Origin: Ruminococcaceae bacterium BL-4 | GTDB taxonomy: Bacteria > Bacillota > Clostridia > Oscillospirales > Acutalibacteraceae | NCBI GenBank assembly: GCA_902809935.1 | Contig: LR778134.1 | Span: 1,674,001-1,738,000, forward strand | DNA: 64,000 nt | Direction of reading: 5' to 3' | Shown: positions 7,950-17,798 of the stretch, one piece after another | Layout of the letters: each line of letters opens with the position of its first letter | How positions within the stretch are numbered: the first letter of the stretch is position 1 | The notes under the pieces: model-generated | Told to the model about the DNA's origin: nothing | What the model saw: the letters and a program-made list of their open reading frames with translations, nothing else | Database searches by the model: none | Program-made: the position numbers and the translations under genes

Positions 7950-9596
7950 ATGAATGAATCTAAAGAATTTGAATCTGCTGATGAGACCCTTCCTGTAAAT
8001 TTGCGTCCTCATCAGGAACAAGCCATAAATACTGCGTATAGACTTTTAGTCGATGGCCAGACAAAAGTTCTTTTACAATTAGCCACTGGTTCAGGGAAAA
8101 CCGCGGTTTTAGTAGAGTTAGCAAATCGCCTTTTGAAAAGTAATATTATTCATAGTGCATTAATTCTGACAAGTACACGTATGATGGCAGAACAAATTGC
8201 ATCTGATTTTTTTAAATCAACAACACACTTTGTTGTAGGAAAAGTAAGTCGGTCTGAGAACAATTCAATTACGATTCTTACATATTCTAAGCTTCGTACG
8301 CAGGCAACAATTACTTCTGATATTAAATATGATTTGATAATATGTGATGATGCACAATATACAAAAAATAATATTATTGAACATTTATTGCAATCTCTAT
8401 CGACCAAGTTTGTGGGCATCATATCTCCTAATTTATCTAGCAAGGAAAATCAAGGGTGGTTCAAAAATACTCCCCCGGCTTTTACATATTCAACTATAGA
8501 TAGTAGAATAGATGGCTATCGGAATATTATACTACGGCCGCAAGAATATGGATTGGCAGTAGAAGATTTTTTGGGTCGACTTTTGCAACAGTATGGCTAT
8601 AATGTCATAAAAGAAGCAAGAATAAGAGCAAATACAAAAGTTATCTATCCGGATTTACTAGTACAATCTAATGAACAAAAAATCGTTTTTGAGATCAAAG
8701 CATATAGAAATAGATTTGTTTCCAAAGGGACAATCGATACTGCGGTAAATCAAATTCTGAATTATAAAAATATACTTGAAACTAATGAAAATATTGAAAC
8801 TTCTCGAGAAAGTATTTTCTGTCTTGTCCTTTTATGCGAAATTGATCATCGGCAGAAAGAACAATTTTTTAAGCAATATGGAATTACCATTTGGGACATT
8901 GCTAATCTATTGTTTGTTTGCAAGGAAAATAATGATTTTACAAAAGTTCTTAATGATCTTTTATATTTTCCAATTACAGATGTTGTTCCAGAAAAGCCAT
9001 ATGGATGGATACCAAAACAGTTAAAATTAGTTTCTGAATCTACAGAGCCATCACAGAATATAGCCGAATCACTTGAGGAACGATTACGTGCGTGCAAGCC
9101 AGGAAAAGAAAAGAAGGCATCTGAAGAATACGAATGTATATGTACAGATATTATTCGATTCCTTTTTGAAAATGAATTCACTCAAAGTTCAGATCAGCAT
9201 AAGACTGGCGACGATTTGTTCAGAATGGATTTATTATGTGGGATAAAAGGTACATCAGCATTTTGGGAATTGCTAATTAGGCATTATAATACCCGCTTTG
9301 TAGTATTTGAATATAAAAATTATTCTACTTTACTTCCTCAAAATCTAATCTATGTAACGGAGAAATATTTATTTAATGCAGCGCTTAGAAATGTGGCAAT
9401 AATAATATCTCGCAAAGGATTTTCAAAAAATGCTCAAATTGCGGCGTTGGGATGCTTAAAAGAAAGTAGCAAACTAATAATTGACCTGACGGATGAAGAT
9501 CTAATACAAATGCTCCATAAAAAGATTGATGGAGAAGAAGCATCTGACTTTCTGCTTTGGAAATTGGAATGTTTATTAATGTCGGTTGGGAAATAA
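7950..9596 (+). CDS. single-RecA-domain helicase-like protein with two PD-(D/E)xK-like nuclease motifs (unknown, defence-associated)
   Basis: I do not recognise a named family. Residues 15-165 look like the first RecA domain of an SF2 helicase: RPHQEQA, Walker A ATGSGKT (45-51), then a degenerate Walker B DDAQ (133-136) in place of DEAH and ISPN (158-161) in place of TATP. No second RecA domain follows. Instead residues 200-275 carry a nuclease-like pattern: D235, E248-I-K250, then Q268xxxY272. A second such pattern occurs at 421-456: D427, E454-Y-K456. The gene lies 46 bases after hsdR on the same strand and is far more AT-rich than hsdR. It may be an added defence effector or a remodelled restriction protein. 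Motif calls are by eye; function is unknown. Confidence 0.6.
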   Translation: MNESKEFESADETLPVNLRPHQEQAINTAYRLLVDGQTKVLLQLATGSGKTAVLVELANRLLKSNIIHSALILTSTRMMAEQIASDFFKSTTHFVVGKVSRSENNSITILTYSKLRTQATITSDIKYDLIICDDAQYTKNNIIEHLLQSLSTKFVGIISPNLSSKENQGWFKNTPPAFTYSTIDSRIDGYRNIILRPQEYGLAVEDFLGRLLQQYGYNVIKEARIRANTKVIYPDLLVQSNEQKIVFEIKAYRNRFVSKGTIDTAVNQILNYKNILETNENIETSRESIFCLVLLCEIDHRQKEQFFKQYGITIWDIANLLFVCKENNDFTKVLNDLLYFPITDVVPEKPYGWIPKQLKLVSESTEPSQNIAESLEERLRACKPGKEKKASEEYECICTDIIRFLFENEFTQSSDQHKTGDDLFRMDLLCGIKGTSAFWELLIRHYNTRFVVFEYKNYSTLLPQNLIYVTEKYLFNAALRNVAIIISRKGFSKNAQIAALGCLKESSKLIIDLTDEDLIQMLHKKIDGEEASDFLLWKLECLLMSVGK

Positions 9597-10002
9597 CCAA
9601 ATGCCATTGATCGGAAAGTAAAAGCGTTGGGTTAAGATATGGTTTATAGCTTTGTAAGTCTTGTGCTCATAGTACTTTTATGATATTATTTTGATACTAA
9701 AAAGTTTGGAAGCCATATATAAACACAGGTAATAGAGCAAAAAGCTCCATAAAACACTTAATACTAAACGATATTGTTTTGGAAAAGAAGAAAATTCTGA
9801 GCTTTGATGTGCTTTATTTTATCTTTTTTTAATGGCACTAAGCGGCAACATTTTGGCAACCGGAAATCAGGAAGCCCTTCCTATATGAATATCTGATGGA
9901 ATCAGAATACGAGAAGCCATACATATTAAACAAAATTGTTTAAGTTTCGTTCAAAGTGAGCGAGTGGGAATAAATAAGTAAATACCATAGATTCATATAA
10001 AA
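9597..10002. other. AT-rich non-coding tail of the island
   Basis: About 400 bases without a convincing gene. The longest plus-strand reading frame is an 18-codon stretch starting at 9832 with no ribosome binding site. I see no integrase, tRNA or clear direct repeat that would mark an attachment site. It probably holds the right junction of the island. Confidence 0.4.
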
Positions 10003-10036
10003 ACAGCGGCATTCCTCTAATCAGAAATGCCGCTGT
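10003..10036 (-). terminator. intrinsic terminator of the AGCS transporter gene (bidirectional stem)
   Basis: ACAGCGGCATT pairs with AATGCCGCTGT across a 12-base loop. The minus strand continues into a T run and the plus strand also has TTTTA, so it can end transcription from both sides. Confidence 0.75.
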
Positions 10037-10053
10037 TTTATGTTTTGTAATTT

Positions 10054-11493
10054 TTAGTCTTCGAGTTTCTCTGGAGAAATTTTAACATAGCTTCTTTTAT
10101 CAAAAAATTGTTTCGTCTCTTTTACAACAACACCGCTTAAAGCAAAGATGGCGATCATATTTGGAATTGCCATTAGACCGTTAAAAATATCTGCAATGGT
10201 CCATACTGCCTGGACAGTCATATAGGGTCCAATGAAAACTGCTAGAATATAAAGCCAGCGATAAACAAGGACTGTTTTCATCTTTCCACCGGTCAAATAT
10301 TCGAGGCAGCGTTCAGAATAATAATCCCATCCAAGAATTGTAGTAAATGCAAAGAAAATAAGACACAGCATCAATAGGAAAGAAGAGATAATAGTCGGGA
10401 ATGGAAGCCCTTGATTAAAGGCATAGTTTGTAATCTGTACGCCTTCCAGTCCATTCACTTGCCATGCACCTGTGAGGACAATGGAAAGTCCAGTCATGGT
10501 ACAAATGACGATCGTGTCAATAAAGGTACCTGTCATGGAGACAAGACCCTGACGGACGGGCTCTTTGGTTTGAGCAGCAGCTGCTGCAATTGGAGCAGAG
10601 CCAAGTCCAGCCTCGTTGGAAAAAATACCACGTGCAATGCCGTTTTGTACGGTAATAATCATAGTCCCTACAATACCACCGGTGACTGCAGAAGGGTTAA
10701 ATGCACCCTTTATAATAATTGCAAATGCCTGCGGAATTTTTTGAACATTGCAAATCAACAGGACAAGACATAGAATTATATAAGTAACTGCCATAAAGGG
10801 AACAATGATTTCTGATACCTGAGCGATTCGTTTGATGCCGCCAATGAGAACTAATGCCACGCAAATGCTCAGAATAAAAGAGGCAATCACGACTGTCCAA
10901 GAATAAGTTCCAATTCCTGGAATCGTTACAGCCCATTGCTGATTTGCATCAAAAAAGTTACTTACGGCAGATGAAATTCCGTTTACCTGTGAAAAGGTAC
11001 CGATTCCAAAAAGGCCAACACATACTCCAAAAAATGCAAAGAATTTAGCAAGCCACTTCCATTTTTTGCCCATACCATGTTCAATATAATAGAAAGGGCC
11101 ACCTAGTGCGTGATGATTTTCGTCAATTGTACGATACTTAATTGCCAAAAGACCCTCTGCGTATTTGGTTGTCATTCCGAAAAATGCCGCAATTTCCATC
11201 CAGAATAACGCACCAGGGCCACCTGCAGAAATCGCAGTTGCAACACCAACGATATTACCGGTGCCGATGGTAGCAGAAAGCGCTGTGCATAACGCGCCAA
11301 AAGAGGTTACTTCGCCGTCTCCGTTTGCCTCATTTTTCACCATCCAGCGAAGAGCCAGCGGAAGTCTGCGTATTTGCAAAAGCCCTAGCCGGCAGGTCAG
11401 ATAGATTCCGCCCAACAGAATCAGAATCATCAGGGGGATTCCCCATACAAAATTGTCTACACTTTTTAAAATGCTGTTTACCGTTTCCCACAT
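10054..11493 (-). CDS. alanine/glycine:cation (Na+) symporter, AGCS family
   Basis: A 479-residue polytopic inner-membrane protein with about ten or eleven hydrophobic helices. It has AGCS-family blocks such as the GDGEVTSFGALCTALSATIG stretch, GTGNIVGVATAISAGGPGALFW, and FSNEAGLGSAPIAAAAAQT. Members couple sodium or proton entry to uptake of alanine, glycine or sometimes glutamine. The start has a GAGGGAG site seven bases upstream. It is a single-gene unit ending in its own terminator. The substrate cannot be fixed from the sequence. Confidence 0.9.
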   Translation of the reverse strand: MWETVNSILKSVDNFVWGIPLMILILLGGIYLTCRLGLLQIRRLPLALRWMVKNEANGDGEVTSFGALCTALSATIGTGNIVGVATAISAGGPGALFWMEIAAFFGMTTKYAEGLLAIKYRTIDENHHALGGPFYYIEHGMGKKWKWLAKFFAFFGVCVGLFGIGTFSQVNGISSAVSNFFDANQQWAVTIPGIGTYSWTVVIASFILSICVALVLIGGIKRIAQVSEIIVPFMAVTYIILCLVLLICNVQKIPQAFAIIIKGAFNPSAVTGGIVGTMIITVQNGIARGIFSNEAGLGSAPIAAAAAQTKEPVRQGLVSMTGTFIDTIVICTMTGLSIVLTGAWQVNGLEGVQITNYAFNQGLPFPTIISSFLLMLCLIFFAFTTILGWDYYSERCLEYLTGGKMKTVLVYRWLYILAVFIGPYMTVQAVWTIADIFNGLMAIPNMIAIFALSGVVVKETKQFFDKRSYVKISPEKLED

Positions 11494-11748
11494 GTTTTTT
11501 ACTCCCTCAAACTTTTTTTAGGTTCTCCCTTTCTTTTGAATTATTTTCAGCAATACATTTTATTATATCATGAAATTCGATAAAATTCTACATTTGTTAT
11601 TGGCTACATGCTTTCGTTAGAAGGAGAATTTATTTAAAAAGGGGAGAGAATAAAAAGGAAATGAGATGATTAGCTTGATTGCTTTTTAATAAATTGGACT
11701 GTCAAAACACAGGCTGAATTTTCTTTTGTGTCAGTGTTTGAAAAAAAA
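11494..11748. other. divergent intergenic region between the AGCS and pot genes
   Basis: AT-rich spacer without genes. A minus-strand TATAAT near 11560 may drive the AGCS gene. An imperfect inverted repeat of CAAAACAC and GTGTTTG type (about 11703-11740) lies just upstream of the pot promoter and could be an operator. Confidence 0.35.
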
Positions 11749-11777
11749 TTGACAAAGCACAAATTTACTCTTATGAT
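11749..11777 (+). promoter_or_regulatory. sigma-A-like promoter of the pot operon
   Basis: TTGACA at 11749-11754, exactly 17 bases, then TATGAT at 11772-11777, 42 bases before potA. Confidence 0.7.
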
Positions 11778-11819
11778 GTAAAAGAATGTTTTATTGCAGA
11801 GAAAAAGGGGGCGCATAAA

Positions 11820-12956
11820 TTGGAGAAGAAAACCATGATAGAATTACAAAATATCGAGGTTTCTTTTGATGGAGAGCAAATTTTAAAGAATTTTAATTTG
11901 CGAATTTTAGATGGAGAGTTTGTTACACTTTTAGGGCCATCAGGCTGCGGAAAAACAACAACGCTTAGAATTATTGGCGGATTTACAAATCCGGATAGTG
12001 GAAATGTTTATTTTGACGGAAAGCGAATCAATGACCTGCCGCCTTACAAGAGAGAAGTCAATACGATTTTTCAAAAATATGCGCTTTTTCCCCATCTAAA
12101 TGTTTATGAGAATGTGGCATTTGGAATGCGCGCTCATAAAAAATCCGAAAAGGAGATTAAGAAAACAGTTCACGAGATGCTCGATCTTGTAAATCTTCAT
12201 GGATTTTCTCATAGAAATGTGAACCAACTTTCCGGTGGCCAGCAGCAGCGGGTGGCGATTGCCCGGGCACTGGCAAATTCGCCGAAAGTATTGCTCCTTG
12301 ATGAGCCCCTTAGTGCTCTAGATATGAAATTACGCAAGGATATGCAGAACGAATTAAAAAAGATTCAGCAGCAGACTGGAATCACTTTTCTCTTCGTTAC
12401 GCACGACCAGGAAGAAGCACTTTCTATGAGTGATGTGGTTGTTGTAATGGATAAAGGCGAAATCCAACAGATTGGGACGCCTCAAGATATTTATAATGAA
12501 CCCAAAAATGCGTTTGTTGCCGATTTTATCGGAGAATCCAATATATTGGACGGAATTATGCGCGAAGATTATTTGGTCGAATTTTTCGGACATAAATTTC
12601 GTTGTGTAGATAAAGGATTTAAAATAAATGAACCTGTAGACGTTGTGATTCGTCCAGAGGATATCGATGTAGTAAAACCGGAAGAGGCAGCCTTGTCGGG
12701 TATCGTTACCAGCGTTACTTTTAAAGGGGTTCACTATGAGATCATTGTAGATGTTAAAGGGTTCAAGTGGATGATTCAATCAACTGATTTTACAGCGGAA
12801 GGAGAACATATCGGATTAAAAATCGGGCCGGATGATATTCATATTATGCACAAGTCGGAATATTCAGGCACCTTTGGAGATTACAGTACCTTCAGCGATG
12901 AGATGGAGGAAGATTTGCAGACTCCTTTATCTTCGCTTGAGGAGGGAAAAAAATGA
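11820..12956 (+). CDS. potA: spermidine/putrescine ABC transporter ATP-binding protein
   Basis: The ATPase of the polyamine importer. It has Walker [10 protein letters not shown], the Q-loop [10 protein letters not shown], signature [15 protein letters not shown], Walker [12 protein letters not shown], and a C-terminal TOBE region from about 290. The family blocks and neighbours potB, potC and potD fix the role. The TTG at 11820 has AAAAAGGGGG upstream; an ATG at 11835 (MIELQNIEV) has its own GGAGA, so the start is ambiguous by five residues. The stop overlaps potB by four bases (ATGA). Confidence 0.93.
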   Translation: MEKKTMIELQNIEVSFDGEQILKNFNLRILDGEFVTLLGPSGCGKTTTLRIIGGFTNPDSGNVYFDGKRINDLPPYKREVNTIFQKYALFPHLNVYENVAFGMRAHKKSEKEIKKTVHEMLDLVNLHGFSHRNVNQLSGGQQQRVAIARALANSPKVLLLDEPLSALDMKLRKDMQNELKKIQQQTGITFLFVTHDQEEALSMSDVVVVMDKGEIQQIGTPQDIYNEPKNAFVADFIGESNILDGIMREDYLVEFFGHKFRCVDKGFKINEPVDVVIRPEDIDVVKPEEAALSGIVTSVTFKGVHYEIIVDVKGFKWMIQSTDFTAEGEHIGLKIGPDDIHIMHKSEYSGTFGDYSTFSDEMEEDLQTPLSSLEEGKK

Positions 12957-13771
12957 AATCCAAAAAAGCCTGTTATCCCTATGTTGTGTGGATGGTGCTT
13001 TTTGTAGTTGTCCCGATGATTATGGTCGTGTTTTTTGCGTTTACCGATAAATCAGGCAAATTTACGATTCAAAACCTTTTGGGCGTTGGTCAGTACAGCA
13101 ATGTATTTTTGCGTTCTATTTGGTTGGGAGCGATTGCAACCGTAATTTGTTTGGTCTTGGGATTTCCTCTTGCGTATTTGATTGCTCATACCGGCAGAAA
13201 ATCACAGAACATCATGGTGATGCTGATTATGCTGCCAATGTGGATGAACTTTTTGCTGCGCACTTATGCTTGGATGACACTTCTTGAAGATAACGGAATT
13301 TTAAATCAGTTGTTTGAGGCGGTTGGTCTTCCAAAATTGCAGATGATCAATACTGCCGGAGCGGTTGTTTTGGGGATGGTCTATAATTATCTGCCATTTA
13401 TGATTTTGCCGATCTATTCGATTCTGACAAAGATGGATCCTTCTGTGATTGAGGCAGCTCAAGATTTGGGCGCAGATAAACGGCAAGTTTTTCTCAAAGT
13501 GACTTTGCCAATGAGTACTCCCGGAATTATTTCCGGAGTGACGATGGTATTTGTTCCTGCTGTGAGTACTTTTATTATTTCAAAGATGCTGGGCGGAGGT
13601 GCTAATCTGCTGATTGGAGATTTGATCGATATGCAGTTCTTAGGTTCTGCTTATAATCCTAATCTCGGATCTGCCATTAGCCTGGTTCTGATGGTTTTAA
13701 TTTTAATCTGTATGGGAATTATGAATCAATTTGATGATGGAGAAGAAAGCAATGGAGGGCTGATGATATGA
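12953..13771 (+). CDS. potB: spermidine/putrescine ABC transporter permease PotB
   Basis: An inner-membrane permease with six predicted helices. The EAA-type coupling loop [25 protein letters not shown] contacts PotA. The 272-residue length is normal. It is joined to both neighbours by ATGA overlaps, so production of the two permeases is probably coupled. Confidence 0.92.
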   Translation: MKSKKACYPYVVWMVLFVVVPMIMVVFFAFTDKSGKFTIQNLLGVGQYSNVFLRSIWLGAIATVICLVLGFPLAYLIAHTGRKSQNIMVMLIMLPMWMNFLLRTYAWMTLLEDNGILNQLFEAVGLPKLQMINTAGAVVLGMVYNYLPFMILPIYSILTKMDPSVIEAAQDLGADKRQVFLKVTLPMSTPGIISGVTMVFVPAVSTFIISKMLGGGANLLIGDLIDMQFLGSAYNPNLGSAISLVLMVLILICMGIMNQFDDGEESNGGLMI

Positions 13772-14577
13772 AAGGGCTCTCAAAAGTATATTGCTTTTTT
13801 ATTTATCTCTTTTTATATGCCCCGATCGTTGTGCTGATCATTTTTAGTTTTAATGACAGCACGACAATGAGTCGTTCGGTATGGTCTGGTTTTTCATTTA
13901 AATGGTATGGGCAACTTTTCAGTGACCGCTTGATTATGCAGGCATTGGGAAATACAATTTTGATTGCCATTGTTGCAGCAGTTGTCAGCACGATTTTGGG
14001 CACAGCTGCGGCAATCGGAATCAATTCACTGAAACGTTGGCCGCGCCGGTTGGTGATGAATATAACAAATCTTCCGATGGTGAATCCCGAAATTGTAACC
14101 GGCGTTTCGATGATGCTTTTGTTTGTAATTGCCGTTCGGGCCATGAATACCAGTCTGGGGATCGGAAGCATTATGATTGCACATATCACGTTCTGCTTAC
14201 CTTATGTAATCCTTTCGGTCAAGCCGAAACTTAGCCAGATGGACCCAAATTTGTATGAAGCGGCGCTCGATTTGGGGTATCATCCTTCACAAGCATTTTT
14301 TAAAGTGGTCCTTCCGGAAATCTTTTCGGGAATTGTTACTGGAATGATTATGGCTTTTACGCTTTCGATTGATGATTTTATCATTAGTTATTTTACAAGC
14401 GGCACTACACAGACGCTGCCGATTTACATTTATTCGATGACTCGTAAGCGGATCAGCCCGGAAATTAATGCGTTGTCGACTTTGTTATTTGCTATTGTTT
14501 TGGCTCTCCTTTTGATTGTGAATTTGCGGAAAGAAAAGGAAAATAAAGAAATTCTGCAAGAAGAGGAGGAGTCATAA
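13768..14577 (+). CDS. potC: spermidine/putrescine ABC transporter permease PotC
   Basis: The second permease, of 269 residues with six helices and the coupling loop EAALDLGYHPSQAFFKVVLPE. It pairs with PotB to form the channel. It starts on the potB stop and ends directly in front of the potD start with no spacer. Confidence 0.92.
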   Translation: MKGLSKVYCFFIYLFLYAPIVVLIIFSFNDSTTMSRSVWSGFSFKWYGQLFSDRLIMQALGNTILIAIVAAVVSTILGTAAAIGINSLKRWPRRLVMNITNLPMVNPEIVTGVSMMLLFVIAVRAMNTSLGIGSIMIAHITFCLPYVILSVKPKLSQMDPNLYEAALDLGYHPSQAFFKVVLPEIFSGIVTGMIMAFTLSIDDFIISYFTSGTTQTLPIYIYSMTRKRISPEINALSTLLFAIVLALLLIVNLRKEKENKEILQEEEES

Positions 14578-15789
14578 ATGAGGAAAAGTTGGACTCAAGA
14601 AAGTATAGCATTTTTATTTTCTGCGTTGATGATTGTTTCTCTTTGCATTATTCCGGCTTCGGCAGAGGAGAATACAGAAGCAGCACCTGATACGGGTGTT
14701 ACGATTAATGTTTATAATTGGGGAGAATATATCAGTAACGGCGTTGATGGAACGTTGGATGTAAATGCCGAATTTACAAAACGGACAGGGATTCATGTAA
14801 ATTACACGACTTTTGATACAAATGAATCGTTATATTCAAAGCTTTCCGGCGGCGGAGCGGAATATGATGTCATTATTCCGTCAGATTATATGATTTCCAA
14901 ACTGATTGATAAAGGTATGCTCGAAAAATTGGATTTTGATAAAATTCCAAATTTTAAATATATCGATGATCAGTTTCGTAACCCTGCATATGATCCGGAG
15001 AATGCGTATTCAGTTCCTTATACTTGGGGCGTTATTGGCATTTTTTACAATAAAAATTATGTGGATGCGAGCGAGACGACGAGCTGGAAGGTCCTCTGGA
15101 ACCCAAAATATAAAGGGAAAATCTTGATGTTTGATAATCCGCGGGATTCTTTTGGAATTGCACAAAAAATTCTGGGGCAGTCTTATAATACGACGAATGC
15201 GAGTGATTGGGAGGCAGCTGCCAATCTTTTAAAGAAGCAGAAACCTTTGGTACAAGCCTATGTGATGGATCAGATCTTCGACAAAATGGATGGAGGAGAA
15301 GCTTGGCTTGCTCCTTATTATGCTGGAGATGCAGCAACACTGGTTGAAAACAACCCCAATATCGGGTTTACAATTCCTACAGATGAGCCAACAAATTCTT
15401 TTGTAGATGCTGCCTGTATTCCAAAGGGAAGTTCTCACAAGGAAGAAGCCGAAGCTTATATCAATTTTCTTTGTGATCCCGAAATTGCCGCTGCAAATGT
15501 CAGCTATATTGGATATTCGACTCCAGAGAGTGCCGCAAAAAAACTTTTGCCTGAAGAAACAGTAGAAAATCCAATCTATTACCCTCCTCGGGAAATTATG
15601 GATAAAGCAGAAGTTTATGTAAACTTACCGGAAGATACCAATATGCTTTTGGATACGCTTTGGGCAGAAGTTAAAATGGGAGGTTCTGGAGAGTCAGCAA
15701 CTTTAGTGGCGGTTTTGGCAGCGTTTTTACTGCTTTATATTGGGATTGTGATTCATAAAAGGCAAAAACGAAAGCGCGAATTGCAATAA
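14578..15789 (+). CDS. potD: spermidine/putrescine-binding protein PotD with C-terminal membrane anchor
   Basis: The extracellular polyamine receptor of the importer. A signal peptide ends near ASAEEN. The mature part opens with INVYNWGEYIS, the PotD/PotF hallmark, and continues with AEYDVIIPSDYMISKL and the VPYTWGVIGIFYN hinge region. No lipobox cysteine is present; the Cys in the signal is preceded by Leu. Instead residues about 378-396 form a hydrophobic helix (LVAVLAAFLLLYIGIVI) followed by a basic tail, so the protein is probably tethered by a C-terminal anchor rather than a lipid. The ribosome binding site is AAGAGGAGG inside potC. Confidence 0.92.
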   Translation: MRKSWTQESIAFLFSALMIVSLCIIPASAEENTEAAPDTGVTINVYNWGEYISNGVDGTLDVNAEFTKRTGIHVNYTTFDTNESLYSKLSGGGAEYDVIIPSDYMISKLIDKGMLEKLDFDKIPNFKYIDDQFRNPAYDPENAYSVPYTWGVIGIFYNKNYVDASETTSWKVLWNPKYKGKILMFDNPRDSFGIAQKILGQSYNTTNASDWEAAANLLKKQKPLVQAYVMDQIFDKMDGGEAWLAPYYAGDAATLVENNPNIGFTIPTDEPTNSFVDAACIPKGSSHKEEAEAYINFLCDPEIAAANVSYIGYSTPESAAKKLLPEETVENPIYYPPREIMDKAEVYVNLPEDTNMLLDTLWAEVKMGGSGESATLVAVLAAFLLLYIGIVIHKRQKRKRELQ

Positions 15790-15820
15790 TTAAATTTTAA
15801 TTTTTGGGAAAATTTTTGGG

Positions 15821-15852
15821 AGACCCGCATTCTTGCGAGGTCTTTCTTTTTT
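15821..15852 (+). terminator. terminator of the pot operon
   Basis: A stem of AGACCCGCA with TGCG-A-GGTCT, followed by TTTCTTTTTTT, 31 bases after potD. Confidence 0.75.
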
Positions 15853-15945
15853 TGGAAGGGAGGATATGCCGTAAGAGAACAGGATTGACAAAATAAACAT
15901 CCCTCTTTGTGGAAGAGTATTTTCACAAGGAAGGAGGTGAAAAAA

Positions 15946-17037
15946 TTGTATTCGGTCAGAAAAAATTCAAAATTAATTTCTGCTTTTCTTTTAATTGCAG
16001 TAATATTATCCGGGATGGTTAATATTGTTCCGGCTAAATCAAAAAATGTTGTCGCTGCATCCTCTTTGTCAGAAAAGCAGGTGATTCTTTGTGGAACTCC
16101 ATTTGGTATCCGTTTGTTTACAAGTGGTGTAGTAGTGGTTGGAACGGCGGATATTCAAACGAATGATGGGACTGTTAATCCACCGGCAAAATCGGGAATA
16201 CAGGTAGGAGATATTGTCACAGGTGTAAACGGGAAAGAAGTTAATTCTAACGAAGAAGTTTCAGAAGCAATTCGAAAAAGTAGGGGACAAGTTGTACAGC
16301 TTAGTCTTTTGCGAGAAGGAAAAGCGTTTACAGCAGCTTTGCAACCAGTAGCTTCTCCAGCAGGATATCGAGCAGGACTTTGGGTACGAGATAGTACTGC
16401 CGGGATCGGGACGCTTACTTTTTATGATCCTGATACCAAAATTTTTGCGGGATTAGGTCATGGAATTTGCGATCCGGATACGAATGAATTGATGCCGCTT
16501 CTTTCTGGTGATGTTGTCCCTGTTACAATCAGTGGAATCCGAAAAGGAGTACAGGGCACTGCAGGAGAATTGCAAGGGTATTTTGCTTCAGATACTGCAA
16601 TAGGAACACTCAGTCAAAATGGAACCTGTGGAGTTTTTGGTTCGCTTCGAGAAAATCCGCAGGGACAAACAATTTCAGTAATGTCCGGTGATGAGGTGCA
16701 TGCAGGGCCAGTTAAAATTCTTAGTACAATTGATCAAAATGGGCCGAAAGCCTATGATGCATGTATTGAATTTGTGAACGGTCATGGCGGAAACTCAAAA
16801 AATATAGTGCTAAAAATAACAGATTCGGAACTTCTCGAAAAAACAGGCGGAATTGTACAGGGAATGAGTGGCAGTCCAATTTTACAGGATGGAAAGCTTG
16901 CGGGAGCAGTTACCCATGTTTTTGTTAATGATCCTACCAGGGGATATGGGATTTTAGCAGTCAATATGATTTCTGCCGATTCTCAGAATCAGGAAACTTT
17001 TGCCGGATCCCTGCTTCCCGCAGTTAGAATTTTATAA
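15946..17037 (+). CDS. spoIVB: SpoIVB peptidase, sporulation signalling protease
   Basis: A secreted serine peptidase that in the forespore triggers SpoIVFB and so sigma-K maturation. I set the start at TTG 15946 because a perfect AAGGAGGTGA lies at 15931-15940; the frame also opens 13 codons earlier at 15907 without such a site. An N-terminal signal/anchor helix (LISAFLLIAVILSGM) is followed by a PDZ domain (residues about 65-130: SGIQVGDIVTGVNGKEV). The peptidase S55 domain has the catalytic His in GLGHGICD and Ser in GMSGSPIL. It is normally next to spo0A; here nrdG and nrdD lie between. Confidence 0.95.
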   Translation: MYSVRKNSKLISAFLLIAVILSGMVNIVPAKSKNVVAASSLSEKQVILCGTPFGIRLFTSGVVVVGTADIQTNDGTVNPPAKSGIQVGDIVTGVNGKEVNSNEEVSEAIRKSRGQVVQLSLLREGKAFTAALQPVASPAGYRAGLWVRDSTAGIGTLTFYDPDTKIFAGLGHGICDPDTNELMPLLSGDVVPVTISGIRKGVQGTAGELQGYFASDTAIGTLSQNGTCGVFGSLRENPQGQTISVMSGDEVHAGPVKILSTIDQNGPKAYDACIEFVNGHGGNSKNIVLKITDSELLEKTGGIVQGMSGSPILQDGKLAGAVTHVFVNDPTRGYGILAVNMISADSQNQETFAGSLLPAVRIL

Positions 17038-17043
17038 AAAAAT

Positions 17044-17118
17044 AAAAACGGTACAGCTAAAAAGATTCTGATTTGGAATATTCGAAATCAAAATTCTTTT
17101 ATAAGCTGTGCCGTTTTT
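17044..17118 (+). terminator. long hairpin terminator between spoIVB and nrdG
   Basis: AAAAACGGTACAGCT pairs with AGCTGTGCCGTTTTT (one wobble) around an inner stem built on GATTT/AAATC, with a T run on the plus strand. It ends spoIVB transcription and may also serve nrdG from the other side. Confidence 0.65.
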
Positions 17119-17220
17119 ACTGATTTATTCTGATTCATTAAAAATATGGTTTGCTGAATTTTTGGAAAATTTAGAATAAAAATGCAATAGAAAAAAGCTA
17201 TAAGATCTTTTTAAAATATT

Positions 17221-17748
17221 TTATTTCCACCCATTCCAAAGAGTAACAGAACCATTTTTGCGAGTTGCATTTAGATCAATTAAGCGTTGATTGGAACTGC
17301 CTCGAAAACGAAGAGAAATGTCATGTAGCTTTTCAACATATCTGCCGTCCACTAAGACGTCCAACAGAGAAAGCATTTCGTCCGTTGATTCGCATCGCGG
17401 ATAGGAACCCTCTTTTTTTAGTTCTTCCAAGGTAAATCCGGAAAAGCACCAAATGGTTTTCTGTGGGAATGTTTTCCGTACTTTTTTTAAAAACGGAAGA
17501 AGAATTTTTTGATTTTTTGGTTCGAAAGGTTCTCCGCCCAAAACGGTTAAACCATTAATGAAAGCAGGTTCCAACATATGAAGAATTTTTTCTTCTGTTT
17601 CTTCTGTAAAAGGTTTTCCGTAATGAAAATCCCAGGTTTGCGGCTGAAAGCAATTTTCACAGTGATTGGTACAGCCGGAGACGAACAGGCTAATTCGAAC
17701 ACCTTCACCATTTGCGATATCACAGTCTTTGATTTCTCCGTAATACAA
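17221..17748 (-). CDS. nrdG: anaerobic ribonucleotide reductase activating protein (radical SAM)
   Basis: The activase that uses S-adenosylmethionine and a 4Fe-4S cluster to make the glycyl radical on NrdD. The cluster motif CTNHCENC (C26, C30, C33) is the CX3CX2C form of the family, and GGEP follows at about 73-76. The 175-residue length is typical. It lies 50 bases after nrdD on the same strand. Confidence 0.95.
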   Translation of the reverse strand: MYYGEIKDCDIANGEGVRISLFVSGCTNHCENCFQPQTWDFHYGKPFTEETEEKILHMLEPAFINGLTVLGGEPFEPKNQKILLPFLKKVRKTFPQKTIWCFSGFTLEELKKEGSYPRCESTDEMLSLLDVLVDGRYVEKLHDISLRFRGSSNQRLIDLNATRKNGSVTLWNGWK

Positions 17749-17798
17749 AATGTTTCCTCCGTTTTTATTAAAAATACAGTGTAAAAGTCGACAAAATC

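Noticed and set aside
9832-9888. An 18-codon frame in the island tail
   Set aside because: No ribosome binding site, no recognisable protein; could be a remnant but cannot be supported.
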